Below, one piece after another: positions 9,326-19,231 of a stretch of DNA of 64,000 nt. Under the pieces are notes generated by a model. That model was not told the DNA's origin and did no database searches. It saw only the letters and a program-made list of their open reading frames with translations. How positions within the stretch are numbered: the first letter of the stretch is position 1; each line of letters begins with the position of its first letter. A program made the position numbers and the translations under genes. The stretch spans positions 1-64,000 of the forward strand of contig JACAFB010000015.1 in assembly GCA_013388545.1 (NCBI GenBank), given 5' to 3'. This DNA is from Ignavibacteriaceae bacterium. Its GTDB lineage: Bacteria; Bacteroidota; Ignavibacteria; Ignavibacteriales; Ignavibacteriaceae.

Positions 9326-10471
9326 ATGAAAAAAATATTTGTGCTGGGCTCAACTGGGTCAATCGGTGTAAATTCGTTAAACGTTATCAGAAATTTCGCG
9401 GAAAAATTTCAGATTTGTGGTTTAACCACAAACTCCCGTATAGATGAGCTTGAAAAACAGATAAACGAATTTCATCCGGAATTAGTTGTTGTCAAAGACG
9501 AACAAGCCGCTGATGAACTCAGAAGCAGAAAGTTAAATTCCCGTACTGAAATTCTGTCCGGTGATAAAAACCTGTTGCTTGCAGCTTCAAGCCTTGATTA
9601 CGACATACTAATTGGAGCAATGGTAGGTTTTTCAGGTTTAGCTCCAACTATTGAAGCAGTAAGGCGAGGTAAAAGAATTGCATTAGCTAACAAAGAAACA
9701 TTGGTTGTTGCCGGCGAGTTAGTAACTGTTTTGTGTAAAGAACATTCTGCCGAAATAATTCCTGTCGATTCCGAGCACAGTGCGATTTATCAATGCCTGG
9801 TCGGAGAAGAGCTTTCAGAGGTTGAAAAAATAATTTTAACGGCATCGGGTGGACCGTTTCTTAACAAAGAAAAATCGTTTTTCGAAACTGCTACGATTGA
9901 ACAAGCTTTAAATCATCCAAACTGGAAAATGGGAAATAAAATTACAATCGATTCTGCATCTATGATGAACAAAGGACTTGAAGTTATTGAAGCTCATTGG
10001 TTGTTTGGATTGCCGAAAGAAAAAATTGATGTGGTTATTCATCCTCAGTCTATTATACACTCTATGGTTCAATTCAGAGATGGTTCAATAAAAGCTCAGT
10101 TAGGCTTACCCGATATGAAATTGCCGATTCAGTACGCTCTTTCTTTTCCTGAAAGACTTCAAAATCAGTTTGAGAGAACCAACCTTCCTTTAATCGGATC
10201 CTTCACTTTTTTTGAACCGGATTATAACAAATTTGAATGTCTTAAATTAGCTTACGATGTAATGGAATCCGGAGGAACAGCTCCCTGCATTCTTAACGCA
10301 GCTAATGAAATTGCAGTTGACAAATTTTTGAAAGGAAAGATAAAATTTTCACAAATTCCTTACCTTATTAATAAAGCTTTAAATAAATTAGAAAATCATT
10401 TTCAGCCGGATCTTGAGGTTATTTTTAATTGTGATAAACTAACGAGAGATTTTGTTTCGGCTTTGGTTTAA
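9326..10471 (+). CDS. dxr: 1-deoxy-D-xylulose-5-phosphate reductoisomerase
   Basis: MKKIFVLGSTGSIGVNSLNVI, LANKETLVVAGELV, IIPVDSEHSAIYQCL. Confidence 0.97.
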   Translation: MKKIFVLGSTGSIGVNSLNVIRNFAEKFQICGLTTNSRIDELEKQINEFHPELVVVKDEQAADELRSRKLNSRTEILSGDKNLLLAASSLDYDILIGAMVGFSGLAPTIEAVRRGKRIALANKETLVVAGELVTVLCKEHSAEIIPVDSEHSAIYQCLVGEELSEVEKIILTASGGPFLNKEKSFFETATIEQALNHPNWKMGNKITIDSASMMNKGLEVIEAHWLFGLPKEKIDVVIHPQSIIHSMVQFRDGSIKAQLGLPDMKLPIQYALSFPERLQNQFERTNLPLIGSFTFFEPDYNKFECLKLAYDVMESGGTAPCILNAANEIAVDKFLKGKIKFSQIPYLINKALNKLENHFQPDLEVIFNCDKLTRDFVSALV

Positions 10472-10493
10472 TTATTCAGGAGTAAAAATCTAA

Positions 10494-11849
10494 ATGGACT
10501 ATATAATTTATTTCATAATTACAATCGGAGTTCTGGTATTCGTTCATGAATTTGGACACTTTGCTGCAGCTAAGCTTTGCAAAATGAGAGCAGATATTTT
10601 TGCTATTGGTTTCGGCAAAAGATTATTTGGCTGGAATAAAAAATCGGGTTTTTCTTTTGGTGATTTGCCTAAAGATTTTGATGGAGAAGGTCATACCGAT
10701 TACAGATTGTGCCTTCTTCCTTTAGGTGGTTATGTAAAAATAGCAGGCATGGTAGACGAAAGTATGGATACCGAATTTGCTAATGCAGAACCCCAACCTT
10801 ATGAATTCAGATCTAAACCAGTTTGGCATAAAATATTTGTTATAGTTGCTGGCGTTCTGATGAACCTGTTTTTAGCGTGGATAATTTTCTGGGGTGCGAA
10901 TTTTTTTCACGGCAAACAGGTTACCAAAACAACTACTATTGCCTTCGTTGAACAAAACAGCCCGGCTGAAAAATCCGGATTCAAAGCTAATGATAAGATA
11001 ATTTCCATCAATGGAGTGCAGACCGAAAACTGGGAAGAGGTAAGAGCACAAATTTTCGTAAATACACTTGGTGAAAATCTAAACTTCCTTATTGAGCGTG
11101 ATGGGCACAAAATTAATCTTCCCGTTTTAAGAAAAGGAATTCCGGAAGATGAAAATGAAAGGTTTTTCCTTATTCCCCAGGGCTACAGGCCTGGAATCAG
11201 TGATGTATTGAAAAATTCTCCGGCAGATAAAGCAGGCCTGAAACCCGGAGATATTTTGCTTGAGTTGAACAATATTCCTCTTTACACAAGCCAACAAACC
11301 ACAGAAATCATTTCCTCGAATGCCGGGATAGAGATGCCCCTGAAAATTTTAAGAGGAAAAGAAACATTAACCCTTAATGTAACACCCGGTGAAGATAAAA
11401 AAATTGGCGTCGCTATTGGTCAGGTTTATACCGGAGAAGCAGACTTTAAAACTTACGGCTTCTTTTCATCATTTTATTATGGATGGCTCGACATTGTCAG
11501 GATGACAGAACTAACCTTCAATATGGTTGGAAAAGTATTCGCTGGAGATATAGAATTCGGGAAAGCATTTGGGGGACCTGTTAAGATTGCACAGTTTGCA
11601 GCAAAATCCGCTGATACCGGAATTGCAAGCTTTCTCTATTTTCTTGCATTGTTAAGCTTAAGCTTGGCGATTATTAATATAATGCCATTTCCGGTACTCG
11701 ATGGCGGGCATCTGATTATTATAATCATTGAGGCTGTAATGAAAAGAGAAATTCCCGTTAAAGTTAAAATTGCAATACAAAATATCGGCTTTGCTGTGCT
11801 TCTGCTTTTAATGGCATTTATTATTTATAACGATATAATTTCCTTGTAA
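10494..11849 (+). CDS. rseP: RIP metalloprotease RseP (site-2 protease, two PDZ domains)
   Basis: HEFGHFAAAKL zinc motif, PDZ repeats, C-terminal PFPVLDGGHL. Confidence 0.95.
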   Translation: MDYIIYFIITIGVLVFVHEFGHFAAAKLCKMRADIFAIGFGKRLFGWNKKSGFSFGDLPKDFDGEGHTDYRLCLLPLGGYVKIAGMVDESMDTEFANAEPQPYEFRSKPVWHKIFVIVAGVLMNLFLAWIIFWGANFFHGKQVTKTTTIAFVEQNSPAEKSGFKANDKIISINGVQTENWEEVRAQIFVNTLGENLNFLIERDGHKINLPVLRKGIPEDENERFFLIPQGYRPGISDVLKNSPADKAGLKPGDILLELNNIPLYTSQQTTEIISSNAGIEMPLKILRGKETLTLNVTPGEDKKIGVAIGQVYTGEADFKTYGFFSSFYYGWLDIVRMTELTFNMVGKVFAGDIEFGKAFGGPVKIAQFAAKSADTGIASFLYFLALLSLSLAIINIMPFPVLDGGHLIIIIIEAVMKREIPVKVKIAIQNIGFAVLLLLMAFIIYNDIISL

Positions 11850-11902
11850 GGATTTTTATTCTGAGGCGGGGAAATTAGAGTAGCTTAATTCTTCAAATTA
11901 GA

Positions 11903-11932
11903 AAAGGATGCCGGTTTCAACAGGCATCCTTT
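11903..11932. terminator. Bidirectional terminator hairpin
   Basis: AAAGGATGCC / GGCATCCTTT, 10-bp perfect stem between convergent rseP and 11956..13107. Confidence 0.85.
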
Positions 11933-11955
11933 GTAATTTTATTTCAAATCAGATT

Positions 11956-13107
11956 TTAGAAAAAGTTATACTGAAGCGAAACACTTGCACCAAGGTCTGT
12001 AACTTTTGTCAATCCTCTTCTTATCAAAGATGCATTTATACCGAGATTAATGTAATTCTCAAGATAGAAAATAAAAGATGAGGTTAGGTTATGGTCAATG
12101 TATGAGTCACCAACTGCCGGTTTGAAATAATCGGCATTGTAACCTGTAACAAAGTTAATCCTGTTGCTAAGTTCATAGAGATAGTTGATTCCAGCCTTTG
12201 AAACAAACACTTTAAAGAAGCTTGAATCCATCGGGGTATTTATGTTTGCGAACATATCGATCTGAGACCGCCAGCCGATTGGATATGAGAATCTGCCTCC
12301 AAGTGAAAGAGCGGGAGAGTTTGTTGGTGATTTATCTCTGGTTGAAAGATTGAACAAAACACCAAGTGTTACATCCCATCCATAAAATCTTTCATTAACT
12401 CTTTCGTTGATAGCTTTTAATACTTGCTGGGTTCTTAAAATTCCTATTGCGCCAAGAGAATTGCCAACAAGTTTCCCTGAAGCTTTAATTTCTTTTTCAA
12501 TTGCTTCATACCACTCTTTTTCATATGTATCGCCATAGACACCTCTGAATTCATCTTCGCGCTCAATAATATTAGCAATCTTTATCATAGTTTCTTTGGG
12601 CAGGTAATCCGAAATTACTTTTTCTCTGATTAAATGCTCTTCTATTCTTACTGCTTTAGCTAATGCAGTCGCATTGATGTATCGTCCGTAACCGGCACCA
12701 ACCAACAGGTTAGACTCGATTTGTTTGAATGTGTTGGCGTGTCTTGCATCTAAAGCACCAAATCCAAACCAATCCTTATCATCCCAAATATATTTTCTGA
12801 TACTTGGACGAATGCTGATATCGTGGGAGTATTTATCGAAAGATTTTCCTCCTGTAGCATCTACATCAATAAACCAGGCAAATGGAAGAGATGAGTAAAA
12901 ATACCTGAAAATCAGGTTTGCAGATGCATTGTTTGAAGTAACAAACGTAGTGCTGTCAGTAGAAGACTGAGCCCAGTTGTAAGTACCTGAAAGTCTCAAA
13001 ATCTTTGCAGTACTGATTGGCACATCATAATCCTGAACACTTACATTTTGTCCAAGAACAGAAGTTGTTAAGAGAGCAAATGAGAAAAATATTAGAATTC
13101 TTTTCAT
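11956..13107 (-). CDS. Secreted outer-membrane barrel-like protein of unknown function
   Basis: Signal peptide MKRILIFFSFALLTTSVLGQ; strand-rich halves flanking a helical central insert; C-terminal aromatic end LQYNFF. Confidence 0.6.
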   Translation of the reverse strand: MKRILIFFSFALLTTSVLGQNVSVQDYDVPISTAKILRLSGTYNWAQSSTDSTTFVTSNNASANLIFRYFYSSLPFAWFIDVDATGGKSFDKYSHDISIRPSIRKYIWDDKDWFGFGALDARHANTFKQIESNLLVGAGYGRYINATALAKAVRIEEHLIREKVISDYLPKETMIKIANIIEREDEFRGVYGDTYEKEWYEAIEKEIKASGKLVGNSLGAIGILRTQQVLKAINERVNERFYGWDVTLGVLFNLSTRDKSPTNSPALSLGGRFSYPIGWRSQIDMFANINTPMDSSFFKVFVSKAGINYLYELSNRINFVTGYNADYFKPAVGDSYIDHNLTSSFIFYLENYINLGINASLIRRGLTKVTDLGASVSLQYNFF

Positions 13108-13409
13108 TAAAGAATCTCCATAATTGTTTATAATATTTGATTACGGTTGAAAAGATAATGTATAGACTAATTAGCGGCAAGAAATCGGGAGCACAGTGAA
13201 TATTTAAGCAACGCAACTATCGACGCCCCCAACAATGTTTTCACTTCAAAGTTTCTGCTAAGCTTCCATTTATCATCTCTAAAATCCTTTTATAATAAAA
13301 AAACGTACATCTATTCTATCGGAGATTATTTTTACCACAGAAAGAAATAGGCTTCAAATTCAATAGACTAAGAAAAATTTCAGAATAGGAAAAGAAAGAT
13401 TATTTTTAG

Positions 13410-14552
13410 GTGATCGTTACTTATAAATCATTTTCATCAGGATTGCCCGTCTTGACTGCAGCAGAATTAAAGAAAAAGTTCAGTCACCCGCTAACCAGAA
13501 AGCAAATTTACTGGGCAAGTCAAATATGCGGGTGGACATTGTTTGGCCTGGTAAATTATTTTTTTATCTCTGCCTACGAGCAATTAAGTCCGGGCAGAAC
13601 TTTAATCTGGATTTTGCTTTGCTTACTTGGTTTGACTTCTACACATATTTACAGGTCGATAATCAAAAAACATAACTGGCTTAATCTTTCTCTATCCAGA
13701 ATCATTCCGAGAATACTTATTTCAAGTTTTATAATTGGCTCCGTTGTTTATGGAATTGTCTTTTCAACGGAGATAATTTTTGATCTGCTGCCTAAGGAAG
13801 AATTTAATCCTGCTGCTCCGCTTATTGGAATTACAAACATGGGAAGTATTATCCTCCTCTGGTCGCTTATTTATTTTTCATTGCATTATTTTGAAAATTA
13901 TAAACGAGTTGAAATTGAATCGTTAATCTGGGAAGCAGCGGTTAAAGACTTTGAGCTAAAAACTCTCAAGTCGCAGCTTAACCCTCATTTTATGTTTAAC
14001 GCAATGAACAGCATAAGAGCTTTAATAGAAGAGGACCCTGTAAATGCGAAAAATGCTATTACAAAACTTTCTAATATTTTAAGATACTCGTTAAGAATTG
14101 ACAGGACTGAAACAGTTCCTCTTGAAGATGAAATTCAAACTGTAGAAGATTACCTTGCGCTTGAGAAAATCAGGTTTGAAGAGAGACTCAAATACAAAAT
14201 TTTTATAGCACCCTCAACTTGCAAAATTGAAATACCTCCAATGATGATTCAAACTTTAGTTGAAAACGGGATAAAACATGGGATTTCAAAACTGCCGGAA
14301 GGCGGAGAGGTTAGTCTTACATCAAATATAGAAAAAAATCATCTTGTCATAAGAATAGAGAACAGCGGATTCATAAATGAAGAGGATGTAAGAAACTCTA
14401 AAGGATTTGGAATAAGCAACACAAAACATCGATTAAATCTTCTTTTCGGAGAAGATGCATTTTTTAATATCAGTAATAAATCAGATAAAAAGGTTCTAAC
14501 AGAATTAATTATTCCTTTAGGAGCAAGAAAAAATGAAAGCTTTAATAGTTGA
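13410..14552 (+). CDS. Sensor histidine kinase, LytS/YehU (His_kinase PF06580) family
   Basis: LKSQLNPHFMFNAMNSIRALIEEDP H-box, MMIQTLVENGIKHG N-box, four predicted TM segments; GTG start. Confidence 0.93.
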   Translation: MIVTYKSFSSGLPVLTAAELKKKFSHPLTRKQIYWASQICGWTLFGLVNYFFISAYEQLSPGRTLIWILLCLLGLTSTHIYRSIIKKHNWLNLSLSRIIPRILISSFIIGSVVYGIVFSTEIIFDLLPKEEFNPAAPLIGITNMGSIILLWSLIYFSLHYFENYKRVEIESLIWEAAVKDFELKTLKSQLNPHFMFNAMNSIRALIEEDPVNAKNAITKLSNILRYSLRIDRTETVPLEDEIQTVEDYLALEKIRFEERLKYKIFIAPSTCKIEIPPMMIQTLVENGIKHGISKLPEGGEVSLTSNIEKNHLVIRIENSGFINEEDVRNSKGFGISNTKHRLNLLFGEDAFFNISNKSDKKVLTELIIPLGARKNESFNS

Positions 14553-15252
14553 TGACGAAAGACTTGCCCGCACAGAATTGCGGCGACTTCTCTCTGAACA
14601 TAAAGAAATCCAGGTTGTCGGCGAAGCAGTAAACGCAGACGATGCTGTTTCTAAAATCAATGAGCTAAATCCTGAAATTGTTTTTCTCGACATTCAAATG
14701 CCCGGCAAATCGGGATTTGAAATGCTTGAAGAGCTCGATAGTGTCCCCAAAATAATTTTTACTACCGCCTATGACGAATATGCGCTTAAAGCTTTTGAAT
14801 ATAATGCGCTGGATTATTTATTAAAGCCAATAGAACCCAAGCGGCTTGAAGAGGCTATTAAAAGAATAGTAGAAAGACATCGGGAAGAAAAGGTTGCAGA
14901 AACCAGCGAACAAATTCTGACTTCAGAAGATCAGATATTCGTGAAAGATGGTGACAGATGCTGGTTCGTTAAGCTCGAAAACATCCGGCTGTTTGAATCT
15001 GAAGGTAATTATGTGCGCTTATATTTTGATGATCATAAACCACTGATTCTGCGAACATTGAATTATCTTGATGAACGGCTTGAAAAAAGATCTTTCTTCC
15101 GTGCAAACAGAAAACACATTCTAAATTTGAAATGGATTGAATCGATAGAACCCTGGCTAAATGGAGGTTTGCTTGCAAAGTTAAAAGGCGGGATGAAGAT
15201 TGAAGTTTCGAGAAGGCAGGCAATTAAATTTAAAGACAGACTGAGCCTTTAA
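14533..15252 (+). CDS. LytTR-family response regulator
   Basis: ALIVDDERLAR, EIVFLDIQMPGKSGFE receiver; C-terminal LytTR domain (FFRANRKHILNL). Confidence 0.95.
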   Translation: MKALIVDDERLARTELRRLLSEHKEIQVVGEAVNADDAVSKINELNPEIVFLDIQMPGKSGFEMLEELDSVPKIIFTTAYDEYALKAFEYNALDYLLKPIEPKRLEEAIKRIVERHREEKVAETSEQILTSEDQIFVKDGDRCWFVKLENIRLFESEGNYVRLYFDDHKPLILRTLNYLDERLEKRSFFRANRKHILNLKWIESIEPWLNGGLLAKLKGGMKIEVSRRQAIKFKDRLSL

Positions 15253-15254
15253 TT

Positions 15255-16622
15255 TTAGTTTCTTTTCAGAAACCGTTTTTTGATATCGTAATATAGAAGT
15301 ACGAAAAATGGTAAGTACTGAACCAACAATACCGGGGTATATTCTTTCCACTTATCTCCAAGCGGAGTGAAGTTTGAAAAATTACTTGTGAATTGAAGAC
15401 TAAAAACCGAATAAAACTGTGAAAAGGGATTTAACACACTAATCCAGCCCAAATACCACGGATATAAAGTTGTGGAAAATATTATCAGACACAGAAATAC
15501 TCCGAATACTCCACTTACAAAATCTTTATATCTAAGGCTTATAACAATAACGGAAATTACCAGCAAAGCAGCACAGATGATTCTGGCAGTATATCCGCTG
15601 TTCAACAGGAATTTGAACAGGTTGTAAACTGATGCATTAAATTCCCACCGCGATAAATAAGTAAACAATCCGGTTACAAGGTTCGGATGCTGGTAGAAAA
15701 AAGGAAGATAAAAAATGATAAGCATTGCAAGAAAAATTAAACCGAACATCAAACTTTTCTTAAAGCCAAGCTTGCGTAATAATAATGGAAAAATAAAAAC
15801 AGGTAAAAGCTTTGATAAAAATGAAAGTGCATAAAAAACGGATGAAAGCTTATAGTTGTTTTTCTCTATGAAATAAATGAAAAGTACAAAGAACATAATT
15901 CCCTGCGCATCAAGGTGAATATTTATAAAATATTCCATTATAGAAAGCGGAAGCCAGGCGTAGAATAAAACGTAATTTGGATTACTCTTTTTAAGTATTA
16001 AAAGCTTAAGAAGAAAAATCATTGTAATTATTTCACAAATCAGGTAGACCAGCTTAAATCCCCAGAACCTGCCCCCGGAAAGAACATAACTTATAACAAA
16101 TCCAATCTGCGCTGCCGGAGGATAAATAGCAGGAATGTGTTTGAATGTAACCAGTTTGTAGTTGTTATCCCGAAGATGTTCAAGCACTTCTGAGTTTGGT
16201 TGAAGATAATAGGGATTAGAACCATTTAAAATTACCTTTGCTTCCCAGACATAACGATGAATATCATCAGAAGTTGATGGTGATGAATAAAAAAGTAATA
16301 GCCTGAATAAAACACCAAATAAAATTATTATCAGAGGGATCTTATACTTAAAAATATTGTCTTCATCAGATCTAAATATTTTTTTTGAAACAACTTCCGG
16401 TAAAAAAGAGGGAACGTCTTCTGATAAGTTATGATTATTCAGCTCAGCACGTTTAATCAGAAAAACTGTGAACGCAAATACAATAAAAGTTTCGAAATAA
16501 GTGAACATATAAAGCTGTATGTCTTCACCTTTTCTGAAAATCACAAAGCTCAGATAGAAGAAAAAGGAGAGGAACGCGCTGGCCCAGAATAATTTAATAA
16601 GCTGATTTATTGAAAAGATCAT
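15255..16622 (-). CDS. Polytopic membrane glycosyltransferase (GT-C/GT87-like)
   Basis: Many TM helices; SPSTSDDIHRYVWEAKVILNGSNPYYLQP and IYPPAAQ motifs. Confidence 0.7.
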   Translation of the reverse strand: MIFSINQLIKLFWASAFLSFFFYLSFVIFRKGEDIQLYMFTYFETFIVFAFTVFLIKRAELNNHNLSEDVPSFLPEVVSKKIFRSDEDNIFKYKIPLIIILFGVLFRLLLFYSSPSTSDDIHRYVWEAKVILNGSNPYYLQPNSEVLEHLRDNNYKLVTFKHIPAIYPPAAQIGFVISYVLSGGRFWGFKLVYLICEIITMIFLLKLLILKKSNPNYVLFYAWLPLSIMEYFINIHLDAQGIMFFVLFIYFIEKNNYKLSSVFYALSFLSKLLPVFIFPLLLRKLGFKKSLMFGLIFLAMLIIFYLPFFYQHPNLVTGLFTYLSRWEFNASVYNLFKFLLNSGYTARIICAALLVISVIVISLRYKDFVSGVFGVFLCLIIFSTTLYPWYLGWISVLNPFSQFYSVFSLQFTSNFSNFTPLGDKWKEYTPVLLVQYLPFFVLLYYDIKKRFLKRN

Positions 16623-16634
16623 CTGAAAATATTT

Positions 16635-18629
16635 TTAATTAAACAGCTCCCACGACAGCCCAAACCGAATATTTCGTTCGGGCATTGGATAAAACCGAAC
16701 GAGATAATAGTTATTATCGAAAAGATTTTCCCACGTAAAATAAACTATGGCAACTTTCCGAATTTCCCCTGCGGCAATAAAATCAAGCCGGTTTGATGGA
16801 TTAATAAATAAATCAGACCCTCCTACCAAATCAATGTTAGGGCTGTAGCCGATGGTTTGTTTCCCAAAGTAAGTGAATTCAAATCCTGCTTTCAAATCTA
16901 AATTATCATTGAACAGAAAATCTCTGAAGAATAACCCCGTGGTAAAAATAACATCGGGCGGATTGTTTGTGGTTATACCGTCATACCACCTTTCTGTAAT
17001 ATCGTAGTAAGAAGCTCGTGCTTCTAAAAAGATTTTCCAGACTTTGATCCCAAGCTGGGATGATAAACCCCAGATATTACTTTCGGTTGTATAGTTGCTA
17101 TTAATATAATTGACCGGGTAATGAAGATTAAAATTTTTCCTATTGAAAAGTTTAAGATCGGCAAGAAAATTTTCTTTAAGGAATTTGGCTCCAAGCTCTG
17201 CTGTTTTAATTCGCAAATCTGAGTAGAATGGTTTGTACTCTGAATAGCCGGCATAAAAATTCAAAAATTTTGAAAGATAATATTTAACATCAAACCCGAA
17301 GCCCGGATTTGCCCCGGAATAATTATTTTCTCCGAACTGATAATCGTAATGAGCATATTTGTAAAACACAGAAGGAACAAAAGCACTGTCTAACAAATAA
17401 GCTGACAGCACGCCGGCAATTGAGAATAAATTCATTGATGAATAATTATCCTCAAGAATGTCTCCTGAAGAATAAGAATCTTTAAACTTATTTGACTCAT
17501 AGTTTGCGAACAATCTGGCATCCAAAAAATCGAATTTGAAACCTTGTTTAAGAAAAGCACCCCAGAGTTTATTCCTGAATTTGTTGGTAAATGAATTTCC
17601 TGCTTGTCCATTTGAATTTTCATCAAGGTAAAATTTATAGAAAAGAGTCAAATCTGTTTCAGAATTTTTACTAAAAGAAGATAACAATCTCAAACCAAAA
17701 TGATGCTGTTTAACTTTTAATCTTCCGGATTCAGTTATAACAGGGGCTTCAAGGTTATTATATAGTACCGCTTCGAGGTTCTGTGTAGCTTGAAGAATAC
17801 TGTCAACATCCACACCCCCATTTAATCCGGTTTCGGAACTTGAATAACGGTACGTTCCAATAAGGTTTATTGAATCTGATAAAAGATATTTGAGTTTTGC
17901 TTTTGCCTGCCAAACGGAATAATCCGTATTTAAGTAGCGATTGCTTGCAATACGGTTGGTAATTTCTGCAGAAGCAATTAGCTGCCTGAAAACATATAGG
18001 CTGAACAAACCGTCAATCATTGTTTCATCATACGGCCCTTCATAATATTTCACACGTGTGTATGGCAAAGAAGGAGAAGGATCTTTAGAAATAAGATTGA
18101 CCGAAACAGAGTTGTTATAAGGCCCGTAAATGAATCCTCGCGGCAATGGGGCAATTTCTATCGAGTCAACTGATTCAGATTGAAAATGATTAAGGTCAAA
18201 TAGATTTGAATAACGGTTATTATAATAAACTCCGTCTTCAAAAAAACTAATACCTTTTGAATTTGTTCCGTAAAGAAAAAGATCATTTGGCTGACCAAGT
18301 GTTCCGTAATCCTTTAAATAATAAAATGGTGAGAGCTTAAAAAAATCTGCTGTATATCTGTAATCTATTCTGAGGAAATCATGTTTTTTGATTATAAGAT
18401 TTTCAACTGAGAGAGGAGTTTGATAAAGAGGAATCATCTTCCCCTTTTTTGCTTCAACCTTCAAGCTGTCAGTATTCAGTAAACTGTCGGCAAATGATAG
18501 TGTATCAATTGGAGTTACTGCTGATGAATCTTGCGTGAAATTCACCGGGTTGATCTTTATTGTGTCGAGCACCTGTGCAAGATTGTTTGTTACTAATGAA
18601 ATCAGAAAAAAGAAAATTAATCGGTGCAT
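16635..18629 (-). CDS. TonB-dependent-receptor-like outer-membrane protein
   Basis: Signal peptide; degenerate plug-like region GISFFEDGVYYNNRYSNLFDLNHFQSESVDSIEIAPLPRGFIYG; long barrel. Confidence 0.7.
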   Translation of the reverse strand: MHRLIFFFLISLVTNNLAQVLDTIKINPVNFTQDSSAVTPIDTLSFADSLLNTDSLKVEAKKGKMIPLYQTPLSVENLIIKKHDFLRIDYRYTADFFKLSPFYYLKDYGTLGQPNDLFLYGTNSKGISFFEDGVYYNNRYSNLFDLNHFQSESVDSIEIAPLPRGFIYGPYNNSVSVNLISKDPSPSLPYTRVKYYEGPYDETMIDGLFSLYVFRQLIASAEITNRIASNRYLNTDYSVWQAKAKLKYLLSDSINLIGTYRYSSSETGLNGGVDVDSILQATQNLEAVLYNNLEAPVITESGRLKVKQHHFGLRLLSSFSKNSETDLTLFYKFYLDENSNGQAGNSFTNKFRNKLWGAFLKQGFKFDFLDARLFANYESNKFKDSYSSGDILEDNYSSMNLFSIAGVLSAYLLDSAFVPSVFYKYAHYDYQFGENNYSGANPGFGFDVKYYLSKFLNFYAGYSEYKPFYSDLRIKTAELGAKFLKENFLADLKLFNRKNFNLHYPVNYINSNYTTESNIWGLSSQLGIKVWKIFLEARASYYDITERWYDGITTNNPPDVIFTTGLFFRDFLFNDNLDLKAGFEFTYFGKQTIGYSPNIDLVGGSDLFINPSNRLDFIAAGEIRKVAIVYFTWENLFDNNYYLVRFYPMPERNIRFGLSWELFN

Positions 18630-18842
18630 CAGCAGAGTCTGTACTTAATAAAGGTTAAACTTGAAGTTAAATTAAACAATAAGAGACACAGCACAAAAAT
18701 AATAAAATTGATTGAAGAGCTATGAATGTGCCCACTTAAAGTATTCAATAAACCGAGCTGCCTGGCTTCAAGTGTTTTTTTTAATATCAGAAAATTTTTA
18801 ACTTTGTGCCCGTATCAATAACCAAAAAAGAAAGGTTAATTT

Positions 18843-19124
18843 ATGGCCTCAAAATCAATGACTAAGTCTCAGATACTCGACCACCTGTCAAAGAAGACCG
18901 GGACAACAAAAAAAGTTGCAGGTATGTTTTTAGAAGAATTAGTTTCACTATCATACAAAGAAGCTAAAAAGTCTTTTGTAATTCCAGGATTGGGTAAGTT
19001 GGTCGTAGTAAATAGAAAGAAAAGGATGGGAAGAAATCCTGCTACGGGAGAAACAATGGTTATCCCTGCAAAGAAAGTCCTCAAATTCAGAATAGCAAAG
19101 CAAGCTAAGGATTCAATTCTTTAG
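18843..19124 (+). CDS. HU-family DNA-binding protein
   Basis: FVIPGLGKLVVVNRKKRMGRNPATGETMVIPAKKVLKFRIAKQAKDSI. Confidence 0.95.
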   Translation: MASKSMTKSQILDHLSKKTGTTKKVAGMFLEELVSLSYKEAKKSFVIPGLGKLVVVNRKKRMGRNPATGETMVIPAKKVLKFRIAKQAKDSIL

Positions 19125-19144
19125 ATCTCCATTTTAGATAAAGA

Positions 19145-19176
19145 AGGCTGACTGCAGGCAGCGGTCAGCCTTTTTT
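19145..19176 (+). terminator. Intrinsic terminator after HU gene
   Basis: AGGCTGAC (19145-19152)/GTCAGCCT (19164-19171) stem followed by T run. Confidence 0.9.
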
Positions 19177-19231
19177 ATATTAATCTTTTCCTTATTTTGA
19201 AATTGGCATCCGAAAACATTAAAACTCTAAA

